A stretch of DNA of 64,000 nt from Myrica gale. Lineage: Eukaryota; Streptophyta; Magnoliopsida; Fagales; Myricaceae. The position numbers and the translations under genes are program-made. Under the pieces are notes generated by a model that was not told the DNA's origin, ran no database searches, and saw only the letters and a list, made by a program, of their open reading frames with translations. Below are positions 43,753 through 56,100 of the stretch, piece by piece; within the stretch, counting starts at the first letter, position 1, and every line of letters begins with the position of its first letter. The stretch covers positions 3,735,001-3,799,000 of the forward strand of contig OZ005620.1 of the NCBI GenBank assembly GCA_963930655.1, given 5' to 3'.

Positions 43753-46100
43753 CTCTGACTTGGGGCTCCCCTTGGTCTTCCTCTACGGCCTCGAAACTAA
43801 CCAAAGTATCTTTTATGAAGAGTAGTTTCTTGGTAACTTCTTCCATGCTTATTCTCTCCTTCAGTGATTCCGTTGAACATGTGATTCCAATACTAGGGAT
43901 TGAAAGCGAGCACTCTTACAAGTCAGTGGTTATCTGTCTTAGGTCCTCAATACTGTCAGTTTCTTCCTCTGCTTCAATTTGATCCTCATGGTCATCTTCT
44001 TCTCCTGTTGCCATTGTTGCTGCAGGAGTTTCTTCAGTTTATCTTGGCAAAAGTGTTGGGTCCACAATCTAAATAAGTCTTTCTGGTTGTGCCATCTTAG
44101 CAAAACCATGCAGATATATCATCAGTAGGGCTTCTTGCCATTGAACACAAGGATCCCATAGCTGTATACACCCCCCATACTTGATGCCTCACCACCCATG
44201 TCGTACTCTACGGGGTCACGACATGCGTGTAATTTAACATATTTAACATATCTCTGTCTCTAATGGATGTAGCCACATATCTAAGCTACCATTTATCATG
44301 AACTCAAACACTAGAGCTTTGAAACCATTACCATTATAATTTAAACTCGAGCAACATGTTACAATCTCTAGTAGATTCCTACGCCGAATATTCTTACCGC
44401 ATTGCATTCTGCCAAGAAACTCTGGAAGCACCTTTCTTCTGCAGATTGAGGACCTTTACAGCAACTAATGCTCTTTCTTCTGGATCAAGAGCTCCTTTAC
44501 ATACAGATCCAAAACTACAAGATGCAATCAAATGGCTTGGAGAAACAGTTGATGAAGCAGGAGCATTCTGTATGAATCAGTTGGAAGGAGTTCCATTCTT
44601 GAGACCATAGAAGATGATCTCGTTCTTGATTTCTTCCTCCAATAAAGACAAGAAAGGATTCAAGCAGGAGGCATAGAACCACACAAGCAATTGTGACTCC
44701 GTAGACTAAAAGCGAAGAATTTCCTTGAGTTTATATCTTTGACACGGCATTTTTTGGAAGTTTCAATTGTGAAATTCACTCTCCACCCCCCCCCCCCCAA
44801 AAAAAACAATGCTGATTGTTTCCAATCACTGAAATGACACTGGCATTTTGTTATGGACCATTTGGAGAGTATGGGATCCGTCCCACATTGGTAGTATGAG
44901 ATGCTAATGTGAGATTTATATGACTTAGGCTCCCTTCCCTCTTGAGATAGCTTTTAGGGGTGAGTTCTCATAAGACATGTAACAAATGGTATCAAAGCCT
45001 ACATCATGCTTCCGAGTTGCAATTATGCGGCGCGGGGGTTGACGCCGGTATTGCAGTGTTAGCCTGGGACTAAAAAAAACCCAATGCACAGCCAGCCCGT
45101 GTGGGCGCCGGGGTTGCGGAGCGTGGTGGAATATTATGGATCATTTGAGGAGTATGAGATCTGTCTCACATTGGTAGTATGAGATGCCAATGTGGGGTTT
45201 ATATGCCTTAAGCTCCATTCCCTCTTGAACTAGCTTTTGGGGGTGAGTTCTCCTAAGACATGTAACACATTGTGGACAACTCCTGTTGGTACCTCGCCCT
45301 GAAAATCATTGAAGAAAGTTTCAAATAATTCAAGAATCGAGGTTTCTCTAAATCCTTTGGAATTGGTCCAGAGAAGATTGAATATGACTCCAGTTACATG
45401 ATTTTCTGCAATGTTCAACTTTTGCATATTTTGGCAGTTACCAATACTTGGAGGAATTCTTCCTTCTAGTTTGTTGAAACAGAAAGAACGCACCAATTGA
45501 GTGAGGTGGCCTATGGAGTTTGGAATCTGCCCTGACAAATAGTTTCCGGCCAATTCAAGTGGTTGCATCTTTTGGAAATTTCCGATAAAAGAAGGAATCA
45601 GGCCTGTAAAAAGATTACCTCCTATCCCTAAGGCCATTAAGTTGACAAGGGTCACTAGTGCTGCTGGAATAGTTCCAAATACTCGATTACCAAAATATAA
45701 TTGAGTGAGTTGGGTTGACAAGTTGGCTATCGAATTGGTAAAACACCTTGAAATTCATTGTATACAAAATTCTCAATATTTTCAGTCGGGAGCTAGCATT
45801 GCACAAGGAATCGGGGATTTTACCGGAGAACTCATTAGCTCCTATTTCCAGGTCTTGGAGATTAGAAAGCGTGTGTCCTATATTTCTGGAAGACTGCCAT
45901 ATAAATAAAAAAATAAAATAACTCATCCCCTTATCTTGGCATAGCAAAAAAGAATTATTCAAAGAGAGAAGCAGGAAAAAATAAATGGAATAGAAGAAAT
46001 AAAATTGGCCTAGATGGAAAGTTATTGCAGCATTCCAAGATTTCTTTCTGGACATAGTACCCGATTTTGCTGGCATTCCAAGATTTCTTTCTGGATTCAG
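43753..46100 (-). pseudogene. Broken LRR receptor-like kinase gene (subfamily XII, EFR/Xa21-like)
   Basis: Read on the minus strand. LRR units lie at about 45270-46076 (LSNLQDLEIGANEFSGKIPD, ALGIGGNLFTGLIPSFIGN, LAGNYLSGQIPNSIGHLTQL, EGRIPPSIGNCQNMQKLNI). Then come kinase pieces: 44412-44560 (GSVCKGALDPEERALVAVKV), 44245-44400 (RRNLLEIVTCCSSLNYNGNG and FKALVFEFMINGSLDMWLHP), 44050-44220 (MGGEASSMGGVYSYGILVF and RLI-like text before IVDPTLLPR) and the C-tail 43753-43905 (GITCSTESLKERISMEEVTK). The central kinase part with the HRD and DFG motifs is missing, several stops and shifts occur, and a TRIM element is inserted at 44849-45267. Intact relatives are plasma-membrane immune receptors; this copy is dead. 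Confidence 0.88.
44849..45267. mobile_element. TRIM element (miniature LTR retroelement), whole-looking, in the LRR-kinase relic
   Basis: Two direct repeats of 136 bp at 44849-44984 and 45132-45267 share the words CACATTGGTAGTATGAGATG, CCCTCTTGA and GACATGTAACA. Just inside the left one is TGGTATCAAAGC (44987-44998), a primer-binding site of the initiator-Met tRNA type. The internal part is only about 147 bp and non-coding, as in TRIMs. CATT flanks both ends as a short target duplication. The two LTRs differ by roughly a tenth by eye, so the insertion is several million years old. It never coded for proteins of its own. Confidence 0.82.
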
Positions 46101-46159
46101 TCAATGACCCAATATTTACCTGTGCGATTTGTGAAAAAGCTTTTATATCGGCCATCAAC

Positions 46160-46829
46160 TAAAGGAAGCGAAGAAAACAGTCACGAATTTCACAATAAGC
46201 ATTTCTCAATTGCTTCTTTATTTTGATTGAAGGCCACACATCTGTTTGAAATGGTTCGTGGAAGTTATTTGAGAGATCTTACTTTGGTTTCCTCTATTCG
46301 AAACTTTGTGATTAAGTTTGTGAAGTTTGTAGATTAAGGAAACTGAACACTCTGTTTAGTCTTATCAAAGCTGATAATGTCGTCGTTTCAGATGATTAAT
46401 ATGACAATCTTGATTGTTCCATTTGATGATCACAAGTCCACTCAAAACTTCTCACACCCTCTACATATAGGGATTATGATCGTCACCACATTTTGGGGTG
46501 GGGTTGCATTTTCAGCACCCACCAATACATAAGAAGATATCCTTTCCTTTGGTCTCTCGACTCATTTGGTTGCATGATTTGTGATGTTGAGGCGAAAAAG
46601 AGTACTTCACGTTGCGGCTTCTAAAATGGCGAACCTGATTCGTTAACGTAATTGGTTGGTGGGGGCCAGCTAAGTCGATTGGAGCTACGTACGATTAAAA
46701 GTCGCTTCAACAAAAGAGCAAGTGATCTTAATGTTCCTCCACGAGAACTGATACGGCGATCGGGCCTTTGCTGCTTAAAATAGAATTTTAAAGAAAAAAT
46801 CATTTTGCAACTGGAATTATAAAGTCAAT
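46160..46829. other. Spacer, nothing recognised
   Basis: No gene or repeat family could be assigned. It may hold remains of the LRR-kinase gene's 5' region. Confidence 0.45.
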
Positions 46830-48838
46830 ATTTGTAAGGCTCCTAAACTCCATACCTATAGATATTCATATGAAATAAGGATAGATCTTAGATTTTTAAA
46901 ATTAATTATTACAACCTCAACAAAATGTTCAAAAAAGCATAAAAAGTTTAAAAATATTAATATGAGATGAAGATCTGCAAAAATAATTACAATAACGGTT
47001 TTTTCAAAATTAATCTTCAAAAGTACTCTACAAGACCGCTCAGTATATGGAAATGTTGTAACGCCCCGGGCCCAAACTACAAAGGGAAAGATTATCTTAT
47101 AAAATAAGGTTTTTTCACCACGAATAATCATTTATCTAGGCCCCAATATTTCAAAACTAATTTTGTACAACCTGAGCAAAATATTCATAAACCGTAAAAA
47201 GACCCAAAAATATCAATCTGAACCCTAAAATTTACATTAGCATATCCGATATTTCCAATATCGATAAAGATCTCCCAAAATAATACAATATTGAATTCCC
47301 CAACATGAATCTCAAAAAATACTCTTGCAAAACACGCCTTCGAAACACAAATCTATCTGAAACTCTCTGAACTTCTCTAATTCTGCCAACTCTGAAAAAT
47401 ATGAGAATAAGGGGTGAGCTACGACTAGCTCAGTAAATAGTAAGTCAATGGGGGTTGGGGAAAAATACAATTTTATCACAATAATCGAAATCTAAAATAA
47501 AATACTTTGAGCCATACTGAATCTAAAATACAAGTTTGTAACAAAAATATCCAAGGCCGCGCAATATAGGAAAATTACCAATGGTCACACATACCTCCAG
47601 GCCACAAAGACCTCCAAATATCAGGTCACACAGACCTCTAGGCCACAAAGACCTCCAAATATCAGGCCACAAAGACCTCTAAATACCACGAGGGGTATCA
47701 AGTTGACCACAAAGATATATCACCAGCGCAAGAACAATTTTCACAGTATGCTCAAATTATAAATATTTCAATTGAGTTTCACGAAAATCTCAACAATCTC
47801 TTTTTACCCAAAATTTGTTCAGTTCCCCAAATAATACATCAAAACTATATAAAATACGGTGGAAGTTCAAAATCTCATTGAAGAACCACTTACATCAAAA
47901 CCATATAAAAATACGGTACACGTTTAAAAATGTCATTGAAGAACCACTTACCTCGAACGTTTAATCAATCCTTAAAGCTTCTCCAATAATTGCCGAACAA
48001 TCTCTCGGAAACTAGTAGCACAACCTCAATCCCAATTTTGGTCTCCAATATACATTCTCTGCAATTATTTATTAACCTTGACCTCTGCAACTTTTAAAAC
48101 TCAAAGATATCTCTAACCATCACTTTTAAATTCAAACATCAGATCTTTATCCATATATTTCAAATTCAAATATAAGATTAATCTTTATCCATATCTTAAT
48201 GTTTAAATTCAAACTCAAAGATCAAATTTTTATTCAAACCTTTAAATTCAAATATAGATTACATCTCCACATCAGCACCTTTAAATTCAAAAATACAATT
48301 CAACATCTATCCAAAAATCAAACACAAGATTAAACACTATCTCTTCATTTAAAATTCAAATTAATCACTTACACTTTTTTTTTTGGGATGATGTATTACA
48401 AATGTGGTCAAACATGCTTCCAGATCACAAAGACCTCAAAATACCAAGAGATATATCAAATTAAATATACCATTGAAGAACCACGTTTAAATAATTGCTG
48501 AATAATCTCTCGGAACCTAGCATAACCACAATACAAATTTTGCTCTTCAATATACATTTTCGTACATTTATTAACTTATATCTCTTCAACTTTTAAAATC
48601 TTTATCCATCACTTTTAAATTCAAATATAAGATTTTTGTCCTATTTTTAAAATTTAAACATAAGAATAATTTGTATCCATATATTAACTTTTAAATTCAA
48701 ACTAGGATCATTTGAAAATACAATTCAACATCTATCCTTTAACTTTTAAAAATAAAAATATAATTAAGCCCTTATCTCTTCATTTAAAATTCAAAATTAC
48801 TCACTTAATATCTTTTTTGTGATGGGTATTACAATATT
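46830..48838 (-). mobile_element. Cluster of LTR fragments of one retroelement family
   Basis: A main LTR-like unit at about 47054-48394 and partial related units at about 46830-47045 and 48395-48838 share sequence. Read on the minus strand, units begin TGTAATAC and the main one ends GGGGCGTTACA, a terminus seen in many plant LTR retroelements (probably Gypsy-type, inferred). No gag or pol text is present, so these are solo or partial LTRs, nested or tandem. All are fossil and clearly diverged from one another, hence old. A short tandem array around GGCCACAAAGACCTCCAAAT lies at about 47600-47690. Confidence 0.65.
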
Positions 48839-49328
48839 ACTTTAAGGTTCAAACTTTCAAATTTGTTATATTGAGTCTTCGAATTATTAAAATTTATCAA
48901 TATACGGTCTCAAAGAAGACCCAACAGTCAAAATCGTGTAACTTATTATAAATAAGTAGGAAGTGTGATACAATATTTTAGGGTAAGATCTTATTTGAAG
49001 GGTACTTAATAAACTTTAATAGTTTAAAGGCTTAATATGACTTGATATTTTAGACTCCCAACGTAATATTGGCCGTGCGAAATGAAATTTCAATTTTACT
49101 AAATAGTTTTACATTCAATTTTTATTGAATATTGAATGATATACAACACGTGGCACCTTATATATTCCCATCGCACCGTTTGGATACACATAGCAAAATA
49201 CATACGTTAGATTAGGTAAGCAACACGAGGATTAGGAAGGCCGACAAATGGGCAATATAGGAATCGTGATGAAAGCCAGAGGATATTGAGAAGATAAAAA
49301 AATGCTCAGGACAGTAGTTTGTAAAGTC

Positions 49329-49363
49329 TATTGATTCTACTTTTTTTTTTTTTCTGAAATAAG
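49329..49363 (-). mobile_element. Micro-insertion: LINE-tail-like A-run with ~10-bp target duplication
   Basis: TATTGATTCT stands at 49329-49338 and 49354-49363 around an insert whose minus strand starts CTTATTTCAG and ends in an A-run. This resembles the LINE tail CTTACTTATCAG plus poly-A. It lies about 210 bp upstream of the sulfurtransferase start codon. Confidence 0.5.
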
Positions 49364-49385
49364 TATTGATTCTCTACGCTCACCC

Positions 49386-49393
49386 ATATAAAG
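49386..49393 (+). promoter_or_regulatory. Probable TATA box of the sulfurtransferase gene
   Basis: ATATAAAG, followed by AT/GC-mixed leader, 183 bp upstream of the ATG at 49576. Position and sequence fit a plant TATA box; a transcript start would be needed to confirm it. Confidence 0.4.
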
Positions 49394-49575
49394 ACGGGTT
49401 AATTTGCATTGAAATATGTTATACCAAACAGTCCCTTTCTACGGCAGTAGCAGCTACTGTAGACACAAGACACCGTTCCATTCAACGACGCAGCACAGGT
49501 CCTCTGGCCTTTTTCACTGATATCTGACCCCAAACACCTCTATATCCTGACAGTAACTAAAATATCTCTGATTAG

Positions 49576-52500
49576 ATGGCATCGGCCATTGCGACAAGGA
49601 CTTTGTTAGGTCATCGCCTGATTCAGTCTTCCTTCTCTTTCGCTAGCAAGCCACGACTTTTGACTTCCCTCTTCAATGTAAGTCCCTTCTTTTCTCCTGG
49701 GAAATTTTATTGGGGTTTGTACGAGATGTCCGAAACTTTTGTAGGGTGGTTTGTTTGGTCGATATGTGTTTTTTTTTTTCTGATAATTGAATCTGTGATT
49801 GTAAACTACTGAACGTTTTGGCCTTTCGGGTATCTCTTTTTTATTGATCCGTTTATGCAACTTCAATAGCTTTTTTCACGGAGTTTAAATCTTTCAGTTT
49901 GAGAAGTGGGGTGTGGCATTTATCCGGGTTTCTCTGATGAAGGGGCTTTCACAAATTAAGTCATTCTTTGGTAAAAATTGAGAAATTTCAGAGTTTGAAT
50001 ATCCTCAAGTTCTAGTGGCGTCGATCAGTGGTGTAGCAATTGTTTAGAACTCTTGGTTTGTCTCAGATCATTTTGGAAGGTGAATTTGTTGTCACCTCGG
50101 CTATCCAGAATAGGACTCCACCCATCACAGCCTGGCAAATTTGTACATTTGTATTTTCTCCATTTTCTTCTCCACTGGTTTCGAGGTTGGAAAGTTCACA
50201 AAATTCTACGTAGACTTAACTATGTAGCTCATAATGTTACTAGATAGACATCGGCCCATCGTGTATATGGACACTGTACTCTGGGCGACATTCCCAGTCC
50301 TTGCCATGTACCCCCACGGGAGTAAGATTTTCTGGAATGAAGTTCTTTGTTTAGAGATAAAACAATTGTCTTGGACTATTGTGTCCAACGCAAAATGAAA
50401 GGGAACTGTTTTGGACTCGGTGGTTATCTATCTTTTTGTCTCTTTCTTTATGAATATTTCATCAGGTAGGGAATTATAAATAAATGTGAAATGCAACGTG
50501 GATTGCCTTAGCTCCAAAACCTATCTAGTAAAGGCAGTAACAGTTTAGTCACTTTTTGGGGTGCAGATACTTTATCTAATGATTTTACCTTACAATATGT
50601 GTGCTGTGATAGTATTCATATAAAAAAATGTGCTGTTATAGCACTGCAGTTCTACTGTGGTAAATCTACTTTACATGGTAATGCTGTATTCCGAAGGTCT
50701 AAACTGAATTTTGGAAAAAAAATTGTATGAACCTCTGATCACTTGCTTGTTTACAATCATTTCTCTCAGATTTCATTTTGTGTGGTATATTTAACTAAGA
50801 AATTAGTTTTGGACTAAGATCAATGATCCATGGTAATGGTGTTACTGAGTAGAAGCTATACCTCCAATATTAATATGCCCTTTTGGCCAATATCATATGA
50901 CGACATGAGTTTAAAAGGTCTCCATGTTACTTGCAGAAGAGAAAATTTCACTTTCAAGCTAATCCCACGTACACAGCGTATAAGACATCGCTTGGGAATT
51001 CCCATGTTATGGCTTCCTCAGTGGTTCGCAGAGGAGTTAATTTTTCAACACAATCTCTATCAACAAATGAGCCTGTTGTTTCAGTTGACTGGCTACATGC
51101 CAATCTCAAGGAGCCTTATCTCAAGGTAATTGTTTGGGCATGTTCCTGATTTTCCTTCTTTTCCCTAGCCTTTTTTGGAGTACGGATATGACCTGAACTA
51201 GCAAATAATGTAGCACTTGGGGTTCTTGAATTTCATAAATATCCTTTCTACGTTAAATTTTCTTTTACTTCGTCTTAAATATCACATTGTCGACACCTAT
51301 GTGTATGTAAGCATACATGGATATGAACATATTTGTTCGTGTGCATAGATACTCTCTCTCTCTCTCTCTTTGTCCTCTAGTTCACGAGCTCACCATTTAT
51401 ACCCCGAGCAAATAAAGGTTTAGACATGTAGGTTTAGATTCTTCTATTCGCACTGCCTCCAATTCAAGTATTTTTCTAACCACGCAACATGTTATTTGTA
51501 TCTCAAATCTTGTTGCATGTTTTTCCGCCTAGGTCTATAGATGCTAGTGGCGTAAAGATTTATTGCTTTGTCTGGTAAGTGGGCCCAATAATGAGAGCTC
51601 ATACATAGCAGACTATACGTTTCCGGGGACTAATTAATTTTTTTTCTTAAGTAGCCAATGATCATAATACGTTTCTTTGTGCTATTTTGGTTTGGATAGT
51701 TGAGGGTTGAGCCGGAGAAATGGAAATTGTTCATCTGAACTTGCTTAAGTTGAGAAACTATGTTAACTGCAAGTTTCAACAAAGCATAAGTAGGGTTGAC
51801 AAAGAACAAAGCAGAATTAGTAAGATCATGTTCCACGGATCAAATTGGAATTTTTGTCCAAGCCAATCACGTACAAAATAACTGAGTTTTCTGTTGGAAA
51901 TACCCTAGAAGGTTCTAAATGCGTCTCTTGATTTCATCTTAATTTTTTTTCTTAAGTAGCCAATGATCATAATACGTTTCTTTGTGCTATTTTGGTTTGG
52001 ATAGTTGAGGGTTGAGCCGGAGAAATGGAAATTGTTCATCTGAACTTGCTTAAGTTGAGAAACTATGTTAACTGCAAGTTTCAACAAAGCATAAGTAGGG
52101 TTGACAAAGAACAAAGCAGAATTAGTAAGATCATGTTCCACGGATCAAATTGGAATTTTTGTCCAAGCCAATCACGTACAAAATAACTGAGTTTTCTGTT
52201 GGAAATACCCTAGAAGGTTCTAAATGCGTCTCTTGATTTCATCTTTGCTAGTACGTTTTTAAGCATCCATTTACCATAGAAGGGTTTTTTTTGTGTGTGG
52301 GCGGGGGAATTGTGGGGTAAGAGATAACATTGACGTTGCTTCATGAGGATTGAGGACTGTCAGTTTTGGATTTACTTTGAGACAACTCAGGGAATTCACC
52401 ATGCACCAGAACTTTTGTTATTCACACAAAGAATAATCGAAAATGATGTATATTTCATATGTAAAGTTATAAATACGATCCTCTCACAAATATAGTTATT

Positions 52501-53073
52501 AAGTTGCATCATTTTCTAAACGTAGTTCAGTCTAAGTACATTGATGAAAGTCTGATAGGATATTGCTTACTTTCTATAATCTACTGTCGTTTCTTCTTTT
52601 GGCAAGGAAACTCTTGGTAATTTTAGGGTTAAACTTTGGAAATCTTTTTCTGACTTGCGAATTCCAACTTGAATCTGATTTAATAGGATCTGGCTGATCC
52701 ATGGTTCAAATTGGGTTCTGATTATTTCTAATTGTCATATTTAAGGTGCTAAGGAAAAAATCATGCACGCATCACTCATTCTGCTTCTTGGCCCCTCTAA
52801 CCCCTTTAAATGTCTCATGGGACAATTAAGGTTCAAAATACATGTTAAGGCGAATCATGAATATTTTCAAGTTTCCAGTACCCCAGAAGTCTGCAGAGGG
52901 GAATATTATTAAGTTGATTGGATTTGGTTTGTCAGTAGTTAGCTATACATATAGAAAATAATGAACTACTAAAGGGGAAAATTGGTTTCTTTGTTCTGTA
53001 CTCCAATATATGCAGACTATTTCTCTAATGTCCTACTTTTATCTAATAGTTTTCTTTGTTCTGGACTCATTTG

Positions 53074-53122
<49 letters not shown>

Positions 53123-56100
53123 CTCGTCAATAATAAGTTAGTAAAAAAAATTATTGGTTAATTACTGTTCAATTTCTAAACTATTAACGTCCCGAACAAA
53201 TTCTTTTTAATAAGGCTCCACAGGCATAGCATGTAGTCTAATATAATTACACCGAACAGCTATTTACTGTCAAACCATTCAGATATTAATAGCTTTTAGT
53301 GCGTAATTTTCCTTTTGCATTTTTACATCAAACCTCAACACACCCAATACAAGGCTCAAAAGCAAGCTTAGTACTAAAGGCATCTTACACTCTGAAGATC
53401 CTATAAGTTAATTATTGTTGTGTATTCCTTTTATTCAGGTTTTGGATGCATCCTGGTACATGCCGGATGAGCAGAGAAATCCAATTCAAGAATATCAGGT
53501 ATTTACCATGTTGAAGTTTTAAAGCCAGTTTGTAAATAGTCGTTATTAGATTTTGATCTTCGGGAGTCTGAAGAAATGCTGGTATATGGAGTCATCATGA
53601 TATGTGCTCCATGTCCTTTGCATAATATTTCCGGTTCCATTGTATTCTTTTTCCGCCTCGGCTCTAATACATTTCCATCAATTAATCTCTCTTCAACAGG
53701 TTGCTCACATTCCTGGTGCCCTTTTCTTTGATGTAGATGGGATCTCAGACCGAAATACAAATGTGAGACAGTTCTTCGATTTCTATGTTTTTGTATACGT
53801 TCATACAAAACTTACCTATGGGCATATGTATTTCATCCATCCATGTATACACATGTATATAGAAATCTTGAATGACATACATGGTTTTCTGTTGAGATAC
53901 ATTCGTGGAGTATAGAGGAATTTAGGAATCTTATTGCAACCTTTTTCTCTTATGAGAGTACTCTCTATAACCCTCTCCCCTTCTCTTTCTTCCCTTCACA
54001 ATATACCTCTTTGTCAGGCACCATAGGACATGTGGGAATGGAAAAAAGATCATTGACTTTGCTTGGAACATTCACTTTTGGTGCTTGTGTTTTTTTTTTC
54101 TCTTTTACTGTATGGATTTGTTTTGTGCTGTATCAGTACATCTTTCAAACAGAAAGAATAAAGGATGCAGGGTCTGTGCTTTTATCAATACCAAAATGGA
54201 AGAATAATCTATTCAAAACACAAATCAGACCTCCTTTTGTCTTTCTCTTTTATTTTATTGTCAACTTTTATCTAGAAGTTGTTTAGACCTGCGGTAAGTG
54301 AGTTTATCTTAGCACAGCTTCTCATGATAAGGAGTCCATAGTGAGGGCCTATGTTAAAATTCCTTCAAGGAGAAGTCATTTGAAAGAAAAAAATAATGTT
54401 TATAGAAGTTCTTTTACAAATTCAGCTAAGGGGGGAAGAGAAGGGCAGGGAGATAGAAGTACAGAGAGCCAAAAACAGTAAAGAAGTATCAGGTAAAGAA
54501 AGTGAAAAGATGGGGTTAATGGTGGTTTTGTTTTTCCCATGACCACTTTGAAAAGCTCTCTTGGGGTCTTTGCCAAAAGAGTTTCTGGAGATCGTGCTAG
54601 CTTCAAAGGCACAAAATTTTTGGTGCTGATAAGCCTTCTGCAGAGCCAGCAGGGTGCTACTTAAAGTACTTTCCACTTCCAGAATCTAGGATCTGGAAAA
54701 TTTTCTTCTTGTGAAGCTATCGTTAGTTGAATTTCTGTTGCTTATGTGCTTCTTGAATACTAAGGCCTGTTAGAGATTATGTCCATTTATAAACGTGATA
54801 CTCACTTCAGTTGACTAATAGATTAGTTGGATTTAAATGAGAATATATATTGCCTGGTAATGTAAAAACATGATGCAACAAATACTGTCAATATCCTAAT
54901 GATTAGGTAGCAAACTTGGATGTTTTTCTTGGTAGGATGTACCATGGTATAGAACACCTTTTTCCATCCCCTTCTCTTGTATGCATTTTTCCATCCCCCC
55001 CCCCCCCCGGGAACACACTGGGCCCCCTCTTCTGATTATAATGTAGAATTGATGACCTATATCAGTTGCCGCACATGTTGCCATCCGAGGATGCTTTCGC
55101 TGCTGCCGTCTCTGCTCTTGGAATTGAGAACAAAGATGGGTTGGTTGTTTATGATGGGAAGGGGATTTTTAGTGCCGCTCGTGTCTGGTGGTGAGATATG
55201 TGGTTGGAAACAAAATGTTGAACTCCACTGAATTCACGTCTCATGTTGACTAACCATAAACTAATAGGTTTTATGTGCTATTTGAATAATAAGGATGTTT
55301 CGAGTATTTGGGCATGACAGAGTTTGGGTGTTAGATGGAGGCCTGCCAAGATGGCGTGCATCTGGATACGATGTTGAATCTAGTGCGTCTAGTGATGCGA
55401 TTTTGAAAGCTAGTGCAGCAACTGAGGCAATAGAGAAAGCGTATCAGGGACAGGCGGTAAGTTCATAACTCATTCATTGAGTTTTGGTTTTTCCTTCTTT
55501 TGCTTCCTCTTTTTTGTGTGATGGAAAACTATTCATTCAAGGTGTGCAGTATTTGAGGTTTATATTCACCATGCTTGTTTATCGTCTTCATGCAAATCAT
55601 TTTTATAATTGTAAAATTCAGTTTACGCTGCTTATTGAATAAGTTCCCTTTGTATCATAGCATTTGAGATTGACATTGGGTTCTAAGAAGATACTGATAT
55701 ATGTAGTAGCTGCTTAAGTTTAAAACTTGGCTCAAAATGTCTTCGAGACAAGTTGTCTTCAAGTGGCATTTTGTTTCATATCTCTAGTCGATTAGCATAA
55801 TTAAGTATGAAAGGACTCAGTAATTTTTATATAGAGGAAATGCAGGTGAAAACTTTTTCTGGGAAATTCTTGTTCCTTGCCTTTTCAAAGTTTTTATTTG
55901 CTGGTTAAAAAAATACTCAGTTCTGATATACCATATTATATGTGCATTAGATGGATAATTCATATATCTTTTAACTTTCCTAATCTTTAAGTTATCCCTT
56001 ATTCTCGTTGTGTTTTGATTCATAATCTTGTTTTCAGTTGCTAGAATCAACTTGTTTTCAGTTATCCTCTTCGGTCTCTCGGAAGACTAAGAGCTATGGG

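Noticed and set aside
53077-53114. Regular repeat that might suggest a CRISPR-like array
   Set aside because: It is a plain CA microsatellite; no spacers exist anywhere in the window.
54011-54286. Plus-strand open frame with a hydrophobic stretch
   Set aside because: It is inside sulfurtransferase intron 4 and AT/T-rich. The hydrophobic residues come from T-runs.
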